A stretch of DNA of 64,000 bases from Plantactinospora sp. KBS50 (GTDB taxonomy: Bacteria > Actinomycetota > Actinomycetes > Mycobacteriales > Micromonosporaceae). The notes beneath the pieces are model-generated. The model was not told the origin of the DNA and searched no databases. It saw nothing but the letters and a program-made list of their open reading frames with translations. Of the stretch, positions 15,507 through 23,695 are shown in pieces. Every line of letters starts with the position of its first letter. Positions within the stretch are counted from its first letter, which is position 1. The stretch spans positions 3,166,001 to 3,230,000 of the forward strand of contig NZ_CP022961.1 in assembly GCF_002285795.1 (NCBI RefSeq), in the 5' to 3' direction. The translations under genes were made by a program, and so were the position numbers.

Positions 15507-16300
15507 GGGAAAGGTCCGAGCCGGTGGGTTTCCCCGGGGTGGGTCGGACGCTGATCGTGATGCCGACGTACAACGAGGCGGAGAACCTGCCGTCGATGGT
15601 GCGGCGGCTGCGGGCCGCGGTGCCCGCCGCGGAGATCCTGATCGTCGATGACGCCAGCCCGGACGGCACCGGTGAGCTGGCCGACCGGATGGCCGCCGAC
15701 GACGGCAGCGTGCACGTGCTGCACCGGCCGGGCAAGGACGGTCTGGGCGCGGCGTACGTGGCCGGGTTCGGGTGGGCCCGGGAGAACGGGTTCGACGTGG
15801 CCGTGGAGATGGACGCCGACGGGTCGCACGCGCCGGAGGAACTGCACCGGCTGCTGGAGGCGGCCCGGCACGCCGACGTGGTGCTGGGCTCCCGCTGGGT
15901 GCGCGGCGCGCGGGTGGTCAACTGGCCGTGGCACCGGCTGCTGCTGTCCCGGGTGGGCAACCTGTACACCCGGGCCGCGCTGGGGATGCCGGTGTCGGAC
16001 GCCACCGGCGGGTTCCGGGTCTACCGGCTGGCCGCGCTGAAGAAGCTGGACCTCGGCTCGGTCGCCTCGCAGGGCTACTCGTTCCAGGTGGAGCTGGCCT
16101 GGCGGGCCCACCAGGCGGGGCTGCAGGTGGTGGAGGTGCCGATCACGTTCGCCGAGCGGGAACGCGGCGCGAGCAAGATGAGCCCCACGATCATCGGCGA
16201 GGCGTTCTGGCGGGTGACGCAGTGGGGTGTGCACGACCGGCGGATGGCGGTGCGGCGGGCGTTGCACGGCACTCCGGGCGGTCAGGTGCGGTGGCCGTGA
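15503..16300 (+). CDS. ppm1: polyprenol monophosphomannose synthase
   Basis: 265 aa from GTG at 15503, overlapping the lnt stop. GT2 glycosyltransferase making polyprenyl-phosphate-mannose from GDP-mannose for lipoglycans and protein O-mannosylation. Visible motifs: MPTYNEAENLPSMVRRLRAA, IVDDASPDGTGELAD, the metal-binding EMDADGSHAPEEL, and SDATGGFRVYR. In mycobacteria Ppm1 is fused to an Lnt domain; here the two are separate but translationally coupled. It is a soluble form without the C-terminal membrane domain. Confidence 0.92.
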   Translation: MRERSEPVGFPGVGRTLIVMPTYNEAENLPSMVRRLRAAVPAAEILIVDDASPDGTGELADRMAADDGSVHVLHRPGKDGLGAAYVAGFGWARENGFDVAVEMDADGSHAPEELHRLLEAARHADVVLGSRWVRGARVVNWPWHRLLLSRVGNLYTRAALGMPVSDATGGFRVYRLAALKKLDLGSVASQGYSFQVELAWRAHQAGLQVVEVPITFAERERGASKMSPTIIGEAFWRVTQWGVHDRRMAVRRALHGTPGGQVRWP

Positions 16301-16319
16301 ACGGCGCCGTGTCATGCTT

Positions 16320-16351
16320 GGGGAAACGGACCGGACCGGCCCCGTTTCCCC
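16320..16351 (+). terminator. hairpin between ppm1 and fxsA
   Basis: GGGGAAACGG (16320-16329) pairs with CCGTTTCCCC (16342-16351), loop 12 nt. It is 19 nt after the ppm1 stop and ends immediately before the fxsA ribosome binding site GAGGTGAC, so it may partly attenuate readthrough into fxsA. Confidence 0.6.
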
Positions 16352-16362
16352 GATGAGGTGAC

Positions 16363-16980
16363 ATGTCCCGCTGGCTGAGGTTCCTGCCGCTGGCCCTGCT
16401 GATCGCGGCCGTCGTCGAGATTGCCGTGTTCGTCCTGCTCGGCCATCTGATCGGCTACGGCTGGACGCTGCTGCTGGTGCTGGCCGCGTCGGTGGCCGGG
16501 TTGTTCCTGCTGCGCCGCGAGGGGCTGCGGGCGTGGCGGTCGTTCCGGGCCGCCGCGGCGGCCGGACAGCCGCCGGGCCGGCAGATCACCGAGGGTCTGG
16601 TGGGGTTGGCCGCCGGCCTGCTGTTGGCCGCTCCCGGCCTGGTCAGCGGGCTGCTCGGGGTGTTGCTGGTGGTGCCTGCGGTGCGCCGGGGGGCGCGGCT
16701 GGTGGTGCAGCGCGGGGCCGAGCGGCGGGTGTCCTCGATGCTGGCGGGGGAGATGTTCGGACCGCGCCGGGTGCGGGTGTACCGGGGTGCGCCGCGGCCG
16801 TCGGGTCAGCCGCCCGCCGAGCCCGCCGGCCCGGGCGCGCCGTTCGGGCCGGGTGGCCCGGTTGATGGGCCGCCGTCGGGTCCGTCGACCGCGGTCCCGG
16901 GTGCCCCGGTGCCGCCTGCGCGCGATGGTGGCGGCGGCACCGACGGGGAGATCGTCGAGGGCGAGATCGTCGACCGCTGA
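16363..16980 (+). CDS. fxsA: FxsA family membrane protein
   Basis: 205 aa. FxsA-like: a short N-terminal start (MSRWLRFLPLALLIAAVVEI), two to three hydrophobic segments, and the typical ITEGLVGLAAGLLLAAPGLV followed by LLVVPAVRRGARL. The C-terminal 60 residues are a Pro/Gly-rich cytosolic tail ending in acidic EIVEGEIVDR, characteristic of actinobacterial FxsA. In E. coli FxsA suppresses F-plasmid exclusion of phage T7; its normal role is unclear. Same direction as lnt-ppm1. Confidence 0.88.
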   Translation: MSRWLRFLPLALLIAAVVEIAVFVLLGHLIGYGWTLLLVLAASVAGLFLLRREGLRAWRSFRAAAAAGQPPGRQITEGLVGLAAGLLLAAPGLVSGLLGVLLVVPAVRRGARLVVQRGAERRVSSMLAGEMFGPRRVRVYRGAPRPSGQPPAEPAGPGAPFGPGGPVDGPPSGPSTAVPGAPVPPARDGGGGTDGEIVEGEIVDR

Positions 16981-17062
16981 CCGGCCCGCGGCCGACCGCC
17001 GACCGCTGAACCGGCGGCGCGGACCGCGGCGCAGGTCGGCAGGCCGGCCCGCGCACAGCAAA

Positions 17063-17092
17063 CCGCCCCCGCCGCGGGTGCGGCGAGGGCGG
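17063..17092. terminator. hairpin between convergent fxsA and rbpA
   Basis: CCGCC..GCCGC pairs with GCGGC..GGGCGG around a GGGT-type loop, 17063-17092. It sits between the ends of two convergent genes. Confidence 0.65.
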
Positions 17093-17113
17093 AGCCGGAC
17101 GGTACGCGCCGCC

Positions 17114-17455
17114 TCAGGCGCGACCGCGGCGGGTACGTACCTCCTGGAGCCGCTCGGCCAGGATGTCCTCCAGTTCGGCGATCGAACGCCGCTCCAGCAG
17201 CATGTCCCAGTGGGTGCGCGGCGGCTTCGCCTTCTTCTGCTCGGGTTCGCTGCCGTCCACCAGCCGGGCGACGCTGCCGTCGAACTTGCACTCCCAGGTC
17301 ATCGGCACCTCGGCGTCCACCGCGAACGGCACCTCGAACTGGTGGCCCTTGGCGCACAGGTACTCGCGGGTCTGGCGCGGCGCGAGTTCCGTGTTGCGAT
17401 CGGACTCGTAGCTGACTGCACCCAGACGGCTTCCGCGCAGCATGCGCTCGCCCAT
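17114..17455 (-). CDS. rbpA: RNA polymerase-binding protein RbpA
   Basis: 113 aa from ATG at 17455; the frame is open upstream but RbpA proteins begin MGERMLRGSRLGAVSYESDR, and GAGGGGA precedes this ATG. RbpA binds the group 1/2 sigma factor and stabilises the open complex at promoters. The C-terminal sigma-interacting region is THWDMLLERRSIAELEDILA. Core-domain Cys residues (YLCAKGH, WECKFDG) are present. A SigR-type promoter lies 42 nt upstream, matching the known SigR control of rbpA in Streptomyces. Confidence 0.95.
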   Translation of the reverse strand: MGERMLRGSRLGAVSYESDRNTELAPRQTREYLCAKGHQFEVPFAVDAEVPMTWECKFDGSVARLVDGSEPEQKKAKPPRTHWDMLLERRSIAELEDILAERLQEVRTRRGRA

Positions 17456-17496
17456 GATCGGATGTCCCCTCGGTCGGTGCTGATTGTCATCGGTGT

Positions 17497-17524
17497 AACG
17501 AAATGGGCTGGGCCCGTGATTCCC
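17497..17524 (-). promoter_or_regulatory. SigR/SigH-type promoter of rbpA
   Basis: On the minus strand GGGAAT (17519-17524), 18 nt spacer, then CGTT (17497-17500). The published SigR consensus is GGAAT-N18-GTT, so spacing is within one base. It implies induction by thiol-oxidative (disulfide) stress. Confidence 0.7.
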
Positions 17525-17594
17525 ACCCGAGCGGGCGGGTACGGGGCGCAACGCCCCTCCGAGGGTAGCCCCTCGGCGGACGCGGTGACCTGCC

Positions 17595-18800
17595 TCACCG
17601 GCCCTCGGATCTCCCGGCGGCGCCGTTGGACGCCGCCGGGACCGCCAGCCGGGCCAGGGTGGTGGCCAGGTCGCTGACCTGGGTGGCCAGTTGTTCGGCG
17701 CGCTGGCGGGCGGCGTCCCGCTCGGCCCGCGTCTCGTCCAGCCGGGCCACCAGGTCGGCGTGCCGGGCCGCTGCGGTGTCCACCGCCCGGCGGGCCTCGG
17801 CCAGATCGGCCTGGACCTGGCCCAGCTCCGCCCGGGTGGCGGTGAGCGCGGTTTCGGCCCGGTCGGCCGCCGCGCGCAGCCGGTCGGCGTCCCGCTCCGC
17901 TTCGGCGCGTACCCGGGTCAGCTCCGCGGCGGCGGACTCCCGGGCCTGGTCGGCGGCCTCGGCGCGGTCGTGCGCCCGCTGCGCCGCGACCTGCGCCCGG
18001 TCCGCCGCGGAGCGCTGCGTGGCCGCCTCCTCACGGTCGCGGCCGGCCTCGGCGCGGTACCTTTCGGCCTGCGCCAGCGCCTCGGTGGCCGACCGGGCGG
18101 CCCGGTCGGCGTCGCCGCGGGCGCTGTCCCGGTCCCGCTCCGCCTCGGCCGCGCGGCGCTGCGCCGCCTCGGCGTCGTGGCGCCGCGCGGCCACGTCCCG
18201 GCGGGCCGCGTCCCGGTCCCGTTCGGCCTGGCTGAGCAGGGCCTGCGCGCTGACCGCGGCGCGCTGCGCCTCGTCCCGTTCGGCCTGCGCCGCGGCCCGC
18301 TGCGCGGTGGCCGCCGTGGCCGTGGCGATGGCATCCTCGACCTCCCGGCGGGCCGCGGCCCGCTCGGCAACCGCGTCGGCCGCGGCGCGCTGCGCCACCC
18401 GGACCGCGGCCGTGGCCGCCTCGGCGGTCTCCCGCGCGTCGTCGCGTTCGGCCTGGGCCGCCGCGACCGCCGCCGCGGCCTCGGCGCGGACCTCGGCGAC
18501 CTGCCGATCCACCCCGGCCGGGGACAGCTCGGCGTGCAGGGTGTCGCTGAGCGTCTCCACCAACTGGTCGAGCCGGTCGACGACCTCCCAGGTGCGGGCC
18601 ACCTGCCCGGCCAGGCCGGGCGCCGTGCGTTGCCGCATCCGCGCGCCCCGGGCGGCCCGCTGGCAGGCGCCGTCGTTGTCCCGGCAGTACCGGAACGGCC
18701 GCCCCGCCGCCGCGCGCTGCGGCACCGGCCGCCCGCAGTGCCCGCACGGCCGGGTGGCCGCCTCCGCGTCCTCGGCCCCACCGGCTGCCACCGTTTCCAT
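17595..18800 (-). CDS. coiled-coil protein with N-terminal Cys motif
   Basis: 401 aa from ATG at 18800. The N-terminal 60 residues have a zinc-knuckle-like pattern CGHCGRPVPQ ... YCRDNDGACQRAAR, then EVVDRLDQLVETLSDTLHAE. Residues about 100-375 are one long Ala/Arg/Glu coiled coil with heptad-like AQAERD, RAEAE and AAADRAE repeats. This resembles actinobacterial proteins with a short zinc ribbon followed by a long coiled coil; no function can be named. It is divergent from the DUF1992 gene. GC-rich Ala/Arg repeats make all other frames open too; the minus frame was chosen because of the Cys motif and heptads. Confidence 0.7.
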   Translation of the reverse strand: METVAAGGAEDAEAATRPCGHCGRPVPQRAAAGRPFRYCRDNDGACQRAARGARMRQRTAPGLAGQVARTWEVVDRLDQLVETLSDTLHAELSPAGVDRQVAEVRAEAAAAVAAAQAERDDARETAEAATAAVRVAQRAAADAVAERAAARREVEDAIATATAATAQRAAAQAERDEAQRAAVSAQALLSQAERDRDAARRDVAARRHDAEAAQRRAAEAERDRDSARGDADRAARSATEALAQAERYRAEAGRDREEAATQRSAADRAQVAAQRAHDRAEAADQARESAAAELTRVRAEAERDADRLRAAADRAETALTATRAELGQVQADLAEARRAVDTAAARHADLVARLDETRAERDAARQRAEQLATQVSDLATTLARLAVPAASNGAAGRSEGR

Positions 18801-18875
18801 GGCCGCGAAGTCTAGGACGTGACGCCCGGACCACCGCGCGGCCCGGGCGTGCTCGCGGCCCGCCGGCCCGCGTCG

Positions 18876-18920
18876 CCGGGACCACCGGGACCACCGGGAC
18901 CACCGGGGCCGCCGGGGCCG
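18876..18920. repeat. 9-bp tandem repeat
   Basis: Three copies of CCGGGACCA followed by two of CCGGGGCCG, in the divergent intergenic region between the coiled-coil and DUF1992 genes. Read on the plus strand it would encode Gly-Pro-Pro triplets. Confidence 0.85.
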
Positions 18921-19029
18921 CCGCCGGCCGGCCCCGGCCGCGACGGACCGGGCCGCCGGTCCGCCGGGACGCGGCGCCGGCACCGGACCACGGCCGGGTA
19001 CCCTGGGGGTACGCACGGGAGGTGATGAA

Positions 19030-19614
19030 TTGTCCATTCCATCCCGCTGGGAGTCGCTGATCGAGGCCCAGATCCGGCAGGCGCAGGAGCGCGGCGAATT
19101 CGACGACCTGCCCGGTGCCGGCAAGCCCATCCCGCACACCGACCGCCCCGACGACGAACTCTGGTGGGTCAAGGACTACGTCCGTCGCGAGGGCGTACCC
19201 ACCGACACCCTGCTGCCGGCGTCGCTGCGGCTGGCCCGGCGGGTGGAGCACCTTCCGGAGGAACTCGACCGGCTCGCCGACGAGGCTGCGGTGCGGGAGA
19301 CCGTGACAGCGCTCAACGCGGAGATCGTCGCCTGGCTGCGCGCTCCGTGGGGACCGCCGGTGGCGCTGCGGCAGGTGGACGTCGAGGCGGCGGCGGCCGA
19401 CTGGCTCGCCCGCCGCCGTACCGGAGCCGGGACCCCAGCCGGGACGGCGGCCGAGCCGGCCACCCCGGCTGGGACCGCGGCCGGGGCGACCACGCGAGCA
19501 GCGCCGGCGGCCGAGCCGGCCACCGGCGCGACCACGCCGACGTCGCCGCCGCGGTCCTCGTCCCGGTCACCGCGGGGCGCCCGCCGGTGGAACCCGTTCG
19601 CCCGGCACCCGTAG
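19030..19614 (+). CDS. DUF1992 domain protein
   Basis: 194 aa from a TTG start chosen because the perfect ribosome binding site GGAGGTGA ends 4 nt upstream and the family begins SIPSRWESLIEAQIRQAQER. The DUF1992 (DnaJ-homologue C28-like conserved region) signature is GEFDDLPGAGKPI..PDDELWWVKDYVRREG. The C-terminal 55 residues are a low-complexity Ala/Thr/Pro tail. Function unknown; the domain also occurs in eukaryotic DNAJC28. Confidence 0.9.
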   Translation: MSIPSRWESLIEAQIRQAQERGEFDDLPGAGKPIPHTDRPDDELWWVKDYVRREGVPTDTLLPASLRLARRVEHLPEELDRLADEAAVRETVTALNAEIVAWLRAPWGPPVALRQVDVEAAAADWLARRRTGAGTPAGTAAEPATPAGTAAGATTRAAPAAEPATGATTPTSPPRSSSRSPRGARRWNPFARHP

Positions 19615-19671
19615 GCCGGCCGCCGCAGCAGCGCCGGCACGCCGGCCCAGTCACCCCCCGGGGAGCGCTCG

Positions 19672-20175
19672 ATGGCCCGCACCCACCACTACCAACTCAC
19701 CGTGACCTGGACCGGTGCCCGGGACGCCGGCACCGCGACCTACCGTTCCTACGGCCGGGAGCACGAGGTGAGCGCCGCCGGGAAGCCGGACATCGCCGGC
19801 TCGTCGGATCCGACGTTCCGGGGCGACCCGGGCCGGTGGAATCCCGAGGAACTGCTGCTTGCCGCCCTCGCCCAGTGCCACATGCTGGCCTACCTGCACC
19901 TGTGCGCGGTCAACGGCGTGGTGGTCACCGGATACGTCGACCGGCCGGGCGGCACGCTGACCGAGGCAGCCGGTGGCGGTCGCTTCACCGAGGTGGTGCT
20001 GCGTCCCGAGGTGACGGTCGCCGAGGCCGCGATGGCCGGGCCGGCCGACGCGCTGCACGAGCGGGCGAAGGAGGCGTGCTTCATCGCCAACTCGGTGAAC
20101 TTTCCGGTACGCCACGAGCCGTCGGTGCGCACCGGCCCGTTCCTGTCGGACCCGGGTGGCATGCTGCCCGGGTGA
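19672..20175 (+). CDS. OsmC family protein
   Basis: 167 aa, full length. OsmC/Ohr-type fold: RWNPEELLLAALAQCHMLAYL carries the first catalytic Cys, and the second is in AKEACFIANSVNFPV. OsmC proteins reduce organic hydroperoxides with thiols. This subgroup is closer to general OsmC than to Ohr. It is coupled by a 4-nt overlap to the downstream DHFR-like gene. Confidence 0.9.
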   Translation: MARTHHYQLTVTWTGARDAGTATYRSYGREHEVSAAGKPDIAGSSDPTFRGDPGRWNPEELLLAALAQCHMLAYLHLCAVNGVVVTGYVDRPGGTLTEAAGGGRFTEVVLRPEVTVAEAAMAGPADALHERAKEACFIANSVNFPVRHEPSVRTGPFLSDPGGMLPG

Positions 20176-20738
20176 CCAGGACGCGGTACTACACGGCCAC
20201 CAGCATCGACGGCTACATCGCCGACGAGCGCAACAGCCTGGACTGGCTGTTCGAGGCCGACTCCGAGGGTGCCGACCAGTTCAGCCCGTTCTTCGCCGAG
20301 GTCGGCGCGTTCGTGATGGGCGCCACCACCTACGAGTGGGTGCTCGCGCACGAGCGGCTGCTTGAGGAGCCGCAGCGGTGGCAGGGCTGGTACGGCGACC
20401 GCCCCGCCTGGGTGTTCACGCACCGCGACCTGCCCCGCATCCCGGGCGCCGACATCACCTTCGTCGCCGGCGACGTCGCCCCGGTGCACGCGGCGATGGT
20501 CGCCCGCGCCGGCGGCCGGGACATCTGGTTGGCCGGCGGCGGGGAACTGGCCGCGACGTTCGCCGACGCAGGCCTGCTCGACGAGATCATCCTCGGGGTG
20601 GCGCCGGTGACCCTCGGTGCCGGCGCCCCGCTGCTGCCGCGCCGGATCACGGCCGACCGCCTCCAACTGACCGACGTGCAGCGGGTCGGCCCGTTCGCCT
20701 ACCTGACCTACCGGGTCGGGCCACCCGCCGGCCGATAG
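20172..20738 (+). CDS. dihydrofolate reductase-like (RibD C-terminal) protein
   Basis: 188 aa from GTG at 20172 overlapping the OsmC gene stop. RibD_C/DHFR-like fold: RYYTATSIDGYIADERNSLDW, VMGATTYEWVL and the NADPH-binding WLAGGGELAATFADAGLLDE. Members of this group reduce various substrates and seldom act as the real folate enzyme. Paired with OsmC, a redox role is plausible but unproven. Confidence 0.87.
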   Translation: MTRTRYYTATSIDGYIADERNSLDWLFEADSEGADQFSPFFAEVGAFVMGATTYEWVLAHERLLEEPQRWQGWYGDRPAWVFTHRDLPRIPGADITFVAGDVAPVHAAMVARAGGRDIWLAGGGELAATFADAGLLDEIILGVAPVTLGAGAPLLPRRITADRLQLTDVQRVGPFAYLTYRVGPPAGR

Positions 20739-20802
20739 TTCGGCCCGCGGACGGCCCCACCCGCCGGCTGGGCCGGCGACTCAGCCGGCCCCACCCGCCG
20801 GC

Positions 20803-21378
20803 TCAGCCGGCCGCCACGACGTCGGCCGGGGCGAAGCTGACCTCGGCCGTGTCGACCGTGCCCGCGCTGCGCCCCGGCGCCTGGTGGTAACGCCAGTACA
20901 GGTTGGTGTGCGCGATCACCAGATCCGGCGTCGGCGCGCCGTACTCGCTGAGGTCCTCGGTGGTGTGCGCGTCGCCCACGAGCGTCGCGTCGTAGCCGCG
21001 CACGAGGCCGCCGTGCAGCGTCGAGCGGATGCACTCGTCGGTCTGCGCGCCGACGATCACCAGCCGGCCCACCCCGCGCTCGGCCAGCACCTGCTCCAGG
21101 TCGGTCTCCTCGAACGAGTCGGGGTAGCGCTTGTGCACCACCGGCTCGGTCTCCCGGCGCACCAGCTCCGGCACGTACTGCCAGGGCTCGCTGTCGCGCG
21201 CAAGGTCGTCGCTGGAGTGCTGCACCCAGATCACCGGCACGTCGTCGGCGCGGGCCTTGTCGACCAGGGTGACGATGTTCGTGATCACGGCCTCGCGGTT
21301 GTGCGTGCCGGCCATCACGCCGTTCTGGACATCGATGACGACCAGCGCGGTACGCGGCCGGTCGGGCAGGGTGGTCAT
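20803..21378 (-). CDS. isochorismatase-like cysteine hydrolase
   Basis: 191 aa from ATG at 21378. Cysteine hydrolase of the isochorismatase fold with the Asp-Lys-Cys triad: VVIDVQNGV (Asp), VVHKRYPDSF (Lys), GAQTDECIRSTLHGG (Cys). The substrate is unknown; nicotinamidase-, ureidoglycolate- and isochorismatase-like relatives share this layout. It follows ycaQ with a 4-nt overlap, so the two are co-translated. Confidence 0.9.
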   Translation of the reverse strand: MTTLPDRPRTALVVIDVQNGVMAGTHNREAVITNIVTLVDKARADDVPVIWVQHSSDDLARDSEPWQYVPELVRRETEPVVHKRYPDSFEETDLEQVLAERGVGRLVIVGAQTDECIRSTLHGGLVRGYDATLVGDAHTTEDLSEYGAPTPDLVIAHTNLYWRYHQAPGRSAGTVDTAEVSFAPADVVAAG

Positions 21379-22487
21379 GTCGAGCTCCTGTTCGTCAGAT
21401 CGAGTTTGAGCCAGGCGGCAAGATCGGCGATCTCCTGGTCGACCGCCTCGGTCATCGCAGCGGTGAACGGTACGTCCTGGTGAACGGCGTTGACCAGCAG
21501 CGTCCCGGCCCGCCGGTCGGCCGTGGCGTCGAGCTTGCCCACCAGCCGGTCGCCGAAGAGGATGGGCAGGGCGTAATAGCCCCAGCGGCGTTTGGCCACG
21601 GGTTTGTACATTTCGAGCAGGAAGTCGTACTCGAAGATCTCCTTTGCCCGGACCCGGTCGTGCACCAGCCGGTCGAACGGCGACAGCAGTGCCGCCCGGC
21701 CCTCGAACGGCTCGTCGAGCAGCGCCGGCTCGATCCGCCACTGGCCCCGGACGCCCTCCACCACCGCGGGCTCGCCGGCCTCACCCACGTCGGCCGGCTC
21801 GCCCGGCACCTCCGGGGCGCGGCTGCGGGCGATCCCGAGCGCGTGCAGCCGGCGGCGGTCACGCTCCCGGGCCGCCTCCCGCGCCGACATCACCGGATCG
21901 TCCGGATAGACCCGCTCGGCGAGGTCCCACAGCCGGTCCCGCCCCTTCCGGCCGGCCACCGCGACCTCGCCGCGGGCCACCATCTGCTCCAGCAGCCGGG
22001 TGACGTTCTTGTTGTTGGTCCAACCGGTGGAGCGCCACGGCTGCTCGCAGGTGTCCGGCAGATCCCGCGAGGGCAGCGGACCGGACTCCCGCAGCCGGTC
22101 AAGGATCTCCCGGCGACACCGGTCGTTGGCCCGCACCCAGTCCCGGAGCCGCTGCCGCCAGTCGCCCAACTCGCCGGAGCCGGGCCAGGTGGCCATCTCG
22201 GCCCGGTAGAGCGCCAGGTCCTCGGCGGGCCGCAACATCGCCTGCAACTCGATCAGCCGGCGGTCCGCCAGCGCCGCGTCCAGGTCGGCGGGGGAGTATG
22301 CCGAGCCGAGCCGGCTCCAGAGGACCAGGTGCGCGCTCGGCGCGATCGCGCTGATCGGATCCAGTTGCAGCAGGGTGACCCGCCGGGCCACCGCAAGCAG
22401 GTCGGCGGGCCGGTCCCGGGACAGCAGCTGCGCCCGCACGGCCAGCCGCCGGGCGTCGCGCCGGCCGAGCTGATGAACCTTCACCAT
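21375..22487 (-). CDS. YcaQ/AlkZ-type winged-helix DNA glycosylase
   Basis: 370 aa. HTH_42 family (AlkZ-like). Members unhook DNA interstrand crosslinks or remove bulky N7 adducts. The catalytic motif is LQLDPI, i.e. QxD, the YcaQ-like subtype and not the QxQ of AlkZ antibiotic-resistance glycosylases. Other family motifs are WSRLGSAYSPADLD, LLSPFDRLVHDR and LPILFGDRLVGKLD. The wing region carries a variable acidic insertion (about residues 225-245). Upstream member of a two-gene unit with the isochorismatase-like gene. Confidence 0.88.
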   Translation of the reverse strand: MVKVHQLGRRDARRLAVRAQLLSRDRPADLLAVARRVTLLQLDPISAIAPSAHLVLWSRLGSAYSPADLDAALADRRLIELQAMLRPAEDLALYRAEMATWPGSGELGDWRQRLRDWVRANDRCRREILDRLRESGPLPSRDLPDTCEQPWRSTGWTNNKNVTRLLEQMVARGEVAVAGRKGRDRLWDLAERVYPDDPVMSAREAARERDRRRLHALGIARSRAPEVPGEPADVGEAGEPAVVEGVRGQWRIEPALLDEPFEGRAALLSPFDRLVHDRVRAKEIFEYDFLLEMYKPVAKRRWGYYALPILFGDRLVGKLDATADRRAGTLLVNAVHQDVPFTAAMTEAVDQEIADLAAWLKLDLTNRSST

Positions 22488-22613
22488 GCGACGAAGCCTA
22501 GGCCGGCCCCCCGACAGTTCCGGACCGGCGACGCCGGCGCCCCGACGGTCCCGGCCCGGCGGGCCGCCGGATCGGACACCGACGGTGCGGCGTCGACCAC
22601 GCGCAGTCCCTGA

Positions 22614-23642
22614 TCAGGTGGAGTCCCCGACCTGGCCGGAGCCCACGGCGGCGTACCGGTCGGCGATCACCCCGAACGCCCGCTTCGGCCGCCAGGAGCC
22701 GTCCGGCGCGCACGCCACGATGCCGTACGCGGCCACGTCCAGGTCGTGTTCGGGATCCTCGCTGTGCGGGTTCGTCCAGGTGGCGAACGTGAAGACGAAC
22801 GCACCGTCGAGGTCGTTCGCGGCGAACAGGTCCAGCATCCCGGCCAGTTCGTCGGCCTGCTCCTGCTCCGAGCGCTGCACCGCCTCGGTCAGCCGCGGCG
22901 GATCGGTCCCGCGGTCCACGATCGTCCACGCCAACCCGCCCCGGTCGGCCGCACCCCGGTAGCAGCAGCACCCGAACTCGGTGGCGACCACCGGCTTGCC
23001 GTATCGCCGGTAGCCGGCCAGGATCCGCGGCAGCCGCGCCCGGGTGTGCCGATCCCGGTAACAGTCCACCGAGACGACGTCGAACGGCGACCAGTCCACC
23101 CGCTCCCAGATGCCCGAGGCGTACGTGATCGGGCCGGTGAAGTGCTGCCGCGCGGTCTGTACCGCCCGGCCGAGGAACTCGTTGAGCCGCTTCTGGAACG
23201 ACCCGTTGCGGATCCGGTCCGCGATCAGCCGCCACGGCCGTACCAGGGTCGCCAGCCGCTCCTCCAGGCCGTCGCCCGCGACGAGGCCCTGCATGAACAG
23301 CGTCAGCTCCCACCCCAGTACGAGGACCACGGTGCCGCGCGAGTGCAGCCGCTGCGCCAGCCGGGCCGCCTCGGCCAGGTACGCCAGCAGGTCGGCTGCG
23401 GTCCGGTCGTGCGCCATCGGGCACAGCCACACCTCCAGCCCCAGGTCCAGGGCGTACCCGGCGGCCACCTCCACCCGGTCGAGGTCCAGCCCGGAGATCC
23501 GTACGGCGGTACAGTGCAGATCGTTGGCGATGGTCTCCAGATCCCGCCGGCACTGCGCGGGGTCGAAGTGCGGCCGGGTCGATTCACCGGGGCGCGGCGT
23601 CAGGCCGACGTCGTAGTCGATGCCCCGTCGGGTCAGACTCAC
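22614..23642 (-). CDS. TIM-barrel protein, glycoside hydrolase-like
   Basis: 342 aa. It looks like a (beta/alpha)8 barrel: IDYDVGLTP at strand 1, VLGWELTLFMQG with an acidic residue at the strand-4 position, VVSVDCYRD, and VVATEFGCCCYRG with a Glu at the strand-7 position. This is the arrangement of retaining clan-A glycosidases. No signal peptide, so cytosolic. I recall similar actinobacterial proteins annotated only as hypothetical. The substrate is unknown and enzymatic activity is unproven. Divergent from the P1 peptidase gene with a short 53-bp gap. Confidence 0.65.
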   Translation of the reverse strand: MSLTRRGIDYDVGLTPRPGESTRPHFDPAQCRRDLETIANDLHCTAVRISGLDLDRVEVAAGYALDLGLEVWLCPMAHDRTAADLLAYLAEAARLAQRLHSRGTVVLVLGWELTLFMQGLVAGDGLEERLATLVRPWRLIADRIRNGSFQKRLNEFLGRAVQTARQHFTGPITYASGIWERVDWSPFDVVSVDCYRDRHTRARLPRILAGYRRYGKPVVATEFGCCCYRGAADRGGLAWTIVDRGTDPPRLTEAVQRSEQEQADELAGMLDLFAANDLDGAFVFTFATWTNPHSEDPEHDLDVAAYGIVACAPDGSWRPKRAFGVIADRYAAVGSGQVGDST

Positions 23643-23695
23643 CCGGTCAGCGTAGCGACCCCGTCGAAGGACCGCCGACCGACACCGGGAGCACC

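Noticed and set aside
18819-19025. Collagen-like protein gene
   Set aside because: It has no ribosome binding site, is only 68 codons and depends wholly on a 9-bp tandem repeat; kept only as a repeat and a low-interest finding.
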